This document shows, piece by piece, positions 40,481-44,234 of a stretch of 44,234 nt of DNA (position 1 is its first letter; each line of letters opens with the position of its first letter). The notes under the pieces are model-generated. The model worked only from the letters and a program-made list of their open reading frames with translations. It was not told the DNA's origin and searched no databases. Made by a program: the position numbers and the translations under genes. The DNA is from an uncultured bacterium (GTDB taxonomy: Bacteria > UBP6 > UBA1177): assembly GCA_905233945.1 (NCBI GenBank), contig CAJOFY010000037.1, positions 1-44,234 on the forward strand, read 5' to 3'.

Positions 40481-40825
40481 CTAATACCAATAAGGATCAA
40501 CATTGGTTTGCGGAAACCCAGCTTGTTGAAATTTTTCATAAGTCGTTGAATTATATCCATATTCAGCACCAGGAACAAACGGATTCCTGTAAATCATTGG
40601 TCGTCCCGAACCATTATTTCCATCAAACAAGATAGTTTTTAAAGGATCTTTGTTTACATAATATGGATTACGGTAAATCATTATTGCTCCGTTTGGTCCG
40701 GTGCTGGTATCAATGAAAACTGGAGGCTGTTCAGGTTCTCCACGCTTCAGCATTTTCGCCAAAATGTTGTTCATTAGAATCTTTTGAATGGCGTTTGAAG
40801 GGTCTTCATTAGGATCTGAAGGATA
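40481..40825 (-). repeat. conserved tail repeat of Rhs (tail 1)
   Basis: Counterpart of 36605-36950. Both begin at YPSDP and end in VDPYWY-stop. DNA identity is high although the toxin DNA just upstream is unrelated. Confidence 0.75.
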
Positions 40826-43800
40826 GTTAGAATTTTGATTTTCCATATTTTTTACTCTCATTTTTTCACATCCCGGACCAGCACACCATTCAATTTTTCC
40901 ACTTTTACCATGGTACACACGCGTGTTGTCAGACCAAAATTCAACATAACTTCCATCTGGATTCGGAAAAACTTTTTTTATATAATCTTCGCTGTCTCCC
41001 GGCAAAACTATTGCATTTGTTGAGGGTTGAATATTTTCATCTTTTTTTTCGTCCTTTTTCTCGTCTCTTTTAGGGTCAATATGAATGGCGATATTAGAAT
41101 CATTGCCTATAAAGCTAATAAATTCCCTCATTGTTTTGTTTGTGTCACCGACGACATATATTCTATCTTCTTTGGATACTGGATTTTTATTTGCAATTTC
41201 TTTTCCTATTAAAAAGCATCCATGCCCACTTCCAGCTAACTCGCCACTATGAATTTGTCTGCCCGTACTATCGGCTACTATCCTCAAATGTTTTATAGGA
41301 TATTTATGTTTATCTCCTTCAAATGCGTGAGTTTGCCAAAATCCAAACCCGTGAACATTTTCTGCAAATGGAGGCTGATTATAATATCTTACCGATTCAT
41401 AGACTATGGCGGAAAAGGGCTCTTCTTCGCCATCTTTAACAGCAATCAATGTGCCGAAACGCCCGCCATCTTTTGTATATTTTTCATCTCTAATTATTGT
41501 TATCCTTACCTCCAGCCCACTCGGATCACTCGCTTCGATTACCATTCCGGCAACATAAGCAAAACCGTTGCCTAAGTTGTTGGCATCGCCCCAGATGCCG
41601 ATTGGGTCCTGGTTGATGAAGCGGTGCATATCGATGTGATAGTAACGGTTTCGCATCCAGTAGAGATTGGTTTCGGGTTCATAGAGTGAACCGCCCCACA
41701 AGAACGGCGATACTGCCGCTGTTGTTTTCGGTGTAAAGTCGGCGTTCAGAACTTCGTGTTCGCCGTAGACACGGTAGCGGTAACGCTCGTATATTGTTCC
41801 GTTGCCGTCTGATATTGCGATAATGTTGCCGCGCTCATCCTTGTGGAACCAGATTCTCTGAAGGGTCGATTCGTTTGGCGAACAGTTGCCGTTTCCGTCG
41901 TCACTGCATGAAACAGTGTCCATTATGATGTGGTTGTCGGTGCCTTGATCGACGTATCTGCGGATTTCCCATGCTGTTGTGGTGACCGGATTATCCGATG
42001 TGCGGAGTGTCTTGATTTCTTCGCTGATGATATCCCAGTCGTTGTAAGCATATTTGTGGGTTCTTTCGAATGTGTTGCTGTTTTCGGTGTAGTAAACGGT
42101 TTTCTCGGTACGCCTGTTGAACGGGTCATAGCTGTATTCGACGAGATAATCGGAGTTCGTGACGCTTGTCAGGCGGTTAAGTTTGTCGTAAGTATAGACA
42201 ATTTCCGGATTGTTGTCGCCGTCAAGGTCTTCTCCGGTCATGTTGTTGTTCGAATCGTAGGTGTATTTGACTGTATTGCTGCCGTCTGATTTCTGCGTGA
42301 GTCTGTTGAATCCGTCAACTGTCCACGCAAAAGTGGTCTGGTTTTCATAACTCGATCTGATGTTGTGAACTCCGTCAAGCTGGAAGTCCTCGCAGCCGCT
42401 TTCAGCCGCATTGCACTTGAAGACATTGTTCCTGTCCTCTATGCAGGTAGGGTCGTTTGCGTTGTATGCGCAGTTGTAATCGACCCTTCTCAGTCTGTAA
42501 TAAGAATCATACTGATAGGCCGTCCTGCGGTTTTCTGTGTTTTCCTGCTTTCCGATAAGGTGAAGCCCTTTTGAATATGTGTATTCGTAATCCGCAACGG
42601 TCGGTGCGTTCTGTGCCGTGAATTCCTCTTTTCTGCGGCTGACTTTGCGCCAGTTGTTGTAGGTGTAGGAAAGCTCCGCTGCATGGTTATTGTTTGCATC
42701 AAAATTCTTGTGGATCGAGCTCAGGACATTTCCGGTGCCGTAATTGTATTGAAGCAGCTTTGTTCCGTCGTATTCAAGAGCTTTCGGAAGTCCCTTGAGA
42801 GTCGTTTCGACAATGTTTTTACCGGTCGGAAGCGTGATAGTTTCAGTCATCACTTTTGTGGTCGGATTCCACGCGATAGCGCTTGAAACTGTGCCGGAAT
42901 CAAAGGTTTCGGATTTTATGCTGCCGAAGGAATCGTAGGTTCTGGTTACTTCCGAAAGTGTGGATGACGTATTTGTCGGATCAACGCTTTTTGCAGTTTC
43001 GAGAAGATTTCTGTTGTTATAAGTAAAAGTCTGATAAACATCATTTGCTGTAGTTCCAGTGTATTTCTGCGAAATCCTGCCGTAATTATCGCGGCCGTAG
43101 TTTACTGTCAGAGAAACATTATCCTGCTCGTAAGTTTCACTGACAAGGTCGCGCAGGCTGTTGTAAGTGTAGGTGACCTCACGCGGAGATGCACAGTTAG
43201 GATCATCGCTTCCGCAGTATTTTTCGGTTGCGGGGAGATTGTTCACCGTGTAGGTGTAATGCGTTTTTGCGCCGTTGTCATCGGCTTTTTTAGTGTTTCT
43301 GCCAAAAATATCATAAGTATAATTTGTGGTTATCCAGCCGTCGGAATTGTAAAGCTGCGTTTCTTTATAACCGCCGCCGCTGCCGTTTGCAGTCATTCTT
43401 CTTGCCGTTTTGACAACTTCACCGAAAGCATTGTAGCTGTAAACAGTCTCATTACCTACGATAAGATCAATATTTAAGAACGGGAGTAAGTTCGTGATTC
43501 CATCGCTCTCCGTATCGGCACTCCATACCACCTGACCGCCTGTGTTATAAAGTTGATAAGAACATTTTGTGTCGGTAAAAGTGCATGAAGATGTAAGACA
43601 GTCCTGCGTTTCAAGAACATTTGCAGAGCTGACGCATGTGGCTGTAACTCTGCCCATCCTGTCATATTCGTATTCCGTAACAGTGGTTTTTGCCGAAGTC
43701 CAGTTCTGAACAGCAGATACTCTGCCGGTTGTGTCGTAGGCAGTTCTTTCCGAAGAAACCAAAAGATTGTCAGCATCATAGTTTTTAACTTCGACAACGC

Positions 43801-44234
43801 GGTTCAAATGGTCGTATCTATTCACTGTCTCCCTTCCGAAACTGTCGGAAACACTGACAACACTGCCTGTAACAGAATCGTAGGAATACGATTTTTCAAG
43901 AACCATCTCTTTTGCGGCAATTCCGTTGATTGATGTTGCAGTCGCATTGGATGTATTAGATGCAGGATCAAAAAGCACTTTTTTAACATTAGAAATCCTG
44001 CCTAAATCGTCATATTCGTAGGCATCAAAACTTGTCAAAGTTGTGCCGTTGTATGTTTTTGAATAATCCGTCAGCCATGTCGTGCTGTTGTAATGCGGTT
44101 CGGTTTCATTCCCGAACGGATCGACGCTTTTCGCAGCTCTGCCCCATCTGTCTTTGTAGGTCGTGAGAGGAAGAATGTTTTCATATTTGTTTCTGATCGA
44201 GTCGGAACCGAAATAACCGCCTGAAGCGCTGCTG
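40481..44234 (-). CDS. Rhs/YD-repeat protein with YkuD/DUF5675-like toxin and conserved tail (5' end outside window)
   Basis: At least 1250 residues; the frame is open to the right edge. YD repeats run throughout (EYDDLGRISNVKK, YDRMGRVTATC, YTYDKLNRLTSV), ending in the Rhs hallmark RYYHIDMHRFINQDPIGIWG and SDPSGL. The variable toxin (about 41516-40826) has GRFGTLIAVKDGEEEPFSAI, then IHSGELAGSGHGCFLIG. The His plus SGHGC pattern is that of YkuD L,D-transpeptidases and DUF5675 proteins, which act on peptidoglycan with a catalytic Cys. A Lys/Asp linker and a Cys-containing hinge precede the conserved tail (40481-40825). Exported by an unknown route; no secretion genes are in view. Confidence 0.85.
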   Translation of the reverse strand, partial: SSASGGYFGSDSIRNKYENILPLTTYKDRWGRAAKSVDPFGNETEPHYNSTTWLTDYSKTYNGTTLTSFDAYEYDDLGRISNVKKVLFDPASNTSNATATSINGIAAKEMVLEKSYSYDSVTGSVVSVSDSFGRETVNRYDHLNRVVEVKNYDADNLLVSSERTAYDTTGRVSAVQNWTSAKTTVTEYEYDRMGRVTATCVSSANVLETQDCLTSSCTFTDTKCSYQLYNTGGQVVWSADTESDGITNLLPFLNIDLIVGNETVYSYNAFGEVVKTARRMTANGSGGGYKETQLYNSDGWITTNYTYDIFGRNTKKADDNGAKTHYTYTVNNLPATEKYCGSDDPNCASPREVTYTYNSLRDLVSETYEQDNVSLTVNYGRDNYGRISQKYTGTTANDVYQTFTYNNRNLLETAKSVDPTNTSSTLSEVTRTYDSFGSIKSETFDSGTVSSAIAWNPTTKVMTETITLPTGKNIVETTLKGLPKALEYDGTKLLQYNYGTGNVLSSIHKNFDANNNHAAELSYTYNNWRKVSRRKEEFTAQNAPTVADYEYTYSKGLHLIGKQENTENRRTAYQYDSYYRLRRVDYNCAYNANDPTCIEDRNNVFKCNAAESGCEDFQLDGVHNIRSSYENQTTFAWTVDGFNRLTQKSDGSNTVKYTYDSNNNMTGEDLDGDNNPEIVYTYDKLNRLTSVTNSDYLVEYSYDPFNRRTEKTVYYTENSNTFERTHKYAYNDWDIISEEIKTLRTSDNPVTTTAWEIRRYVDQGTDNHIIMDTVSCSDDGNGNCSPNESTLQRIWFHKDERGNIIAISDGNGTIYERYRYRVYGEHEVLNADFTPKTTAAVSPFLWGGSLYEPETNLYWMRNRYYHIDMHRFINQDPIGIWGDANNLGNGFAYVAGMVIEASDPSGLEVRITIIRDEKYTKDGGRFGTLIAVKDGEEEPFSAIVYESVRYYNQPPFAENVHGFGFWQTHAFEGDKHKYPIKHLRIVADSTGRQIHSGELAGSGHGCFLIGKEIANKNPVSKEDRIYVVGDTNKTMREFISFIGNDSNIAIHIDPKRDEKKDEKKDENIQPSTNAIVLPGDSEDYIKKVFPNPDGSYVEFWSDNTRVYHGKSGKIEWCAGPGCEKMRVKNMENQNSNYPSDPNEDPSNAIQKILMNNILAKMLKRGEPEQPPVFIDTSTGPNGAIMIYRNPYYVNKDPLKTILFDGNNGSGRPMIYRNPFVPGAEYGYNSTTYEKFQQAGFPQTNVDPYWY
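41517..42934 (-). repeat. 1.4-kb Rhs core repeat (second copy)
   Basis: Matches 37655-39070 in the same orientation and frame; the copies are separated by about 3.9 kb. Confidence 0.8.

Noticed and set aside
1-44234. tRNA, rRNA or riboswitch genes
   Set aside because: I saw no cloverleaf, rRNA segment or riboswitch consensus by reading; a covariance-model scan would be needed to exclude them.

Overview
The window reads as chromosome of an anaerobic, double-membraned bacterium: lipoproteins with lipoboxes, secreted proteins, AMIN domains and Rhs proteins sit beside an NAD-linked [FeFe] hydrogenase and a phosphofructokinase with pyrophosphate-type residues. The Asp/Ser/Thr/Pro-rich lipoprotein stalks joined to Cys-rich and DUF1566-like domains resemble proteins of deltaproteobacterial or Myxococcota-like lineages. 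That placement is a weak inference; no rRNA or tRNA was found to settle it.

Layout. (1) 1-6.1 kb: a decaying defence/mobile-type island holding three broken yhcG-type (PDDEXK/DUF1016) nuclease genes, an intact Bro-N protein, an internally deleted ORF6N gene and a stand-alone SIR2-like protein. (2) 6.1-10.9 kb: a modular surface lipoprotein, a 646-residue envelope protein divergent from a small Xre regulator with two operator-like dyads between them, a vapB-like gene with a gutted vapC, and a RhuM scrap. (3) 10.9-16.8 kb: housekeeping genes mnmA, a 10-Cys secreted protein, a TlpA-like lipoprotein, hisC, ftsY (carrying a palindromic repeat inside its coding sequence) and a PPi-type pfk. (4) 16.9-18.7 kb: a frameshifted Xre gene with three operator-like dyads, a 103-residue unknown and an intact ORF6N/PLD-like gene. 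(5) 18.8-25.1 kb: a four-gene hydrogenase operon (NuoE-like, 2Fe-2S, NuoF-like, HydA) with a strong terminator, preceded by a DRTGG-PHP-HATPase operon, probably its regulatory companion. (6) 25.2-34.5 kb, all leftward: grpE-dnaK-dnaJ-tcdA-mrp-znuA-like-lipoprotein-AMIN protein. (7) 34.7-44.2 kb: an OsmC protein, then a leftward Rhs polymorphic-toxin locus running off the right edge.

The Rhs locus is the most unusual part. Two Rhs proteins share a core of about 1.4 kb, then diverge into different toxin domains (one YkuD/DUF5675-like, one M15-peptidase-like, both suggesting peptidoglycan attack). They then converge again on a conserved C-terminal tail of about 112 residues. The tail recurs twice more as short stand-alone ORFs alternating with candidate immunity genes. 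Three of the four tails run directly into the next gene (9-nt gap, 9-nt gap, 7-nt overlap). The two intact toxins are each followed by a signal-peptide protein, which suits immunity to a periplasmic toxin.

Other points of note: a ZnuA-like metal-binding lipoprotein with a metallothionein-like insert (about 28 Cys and over 20 His), a mobile palindrome absorbed in frame by ftsY, and a recurring pattern in which accessory genes have lost their middles while keeping both ends.
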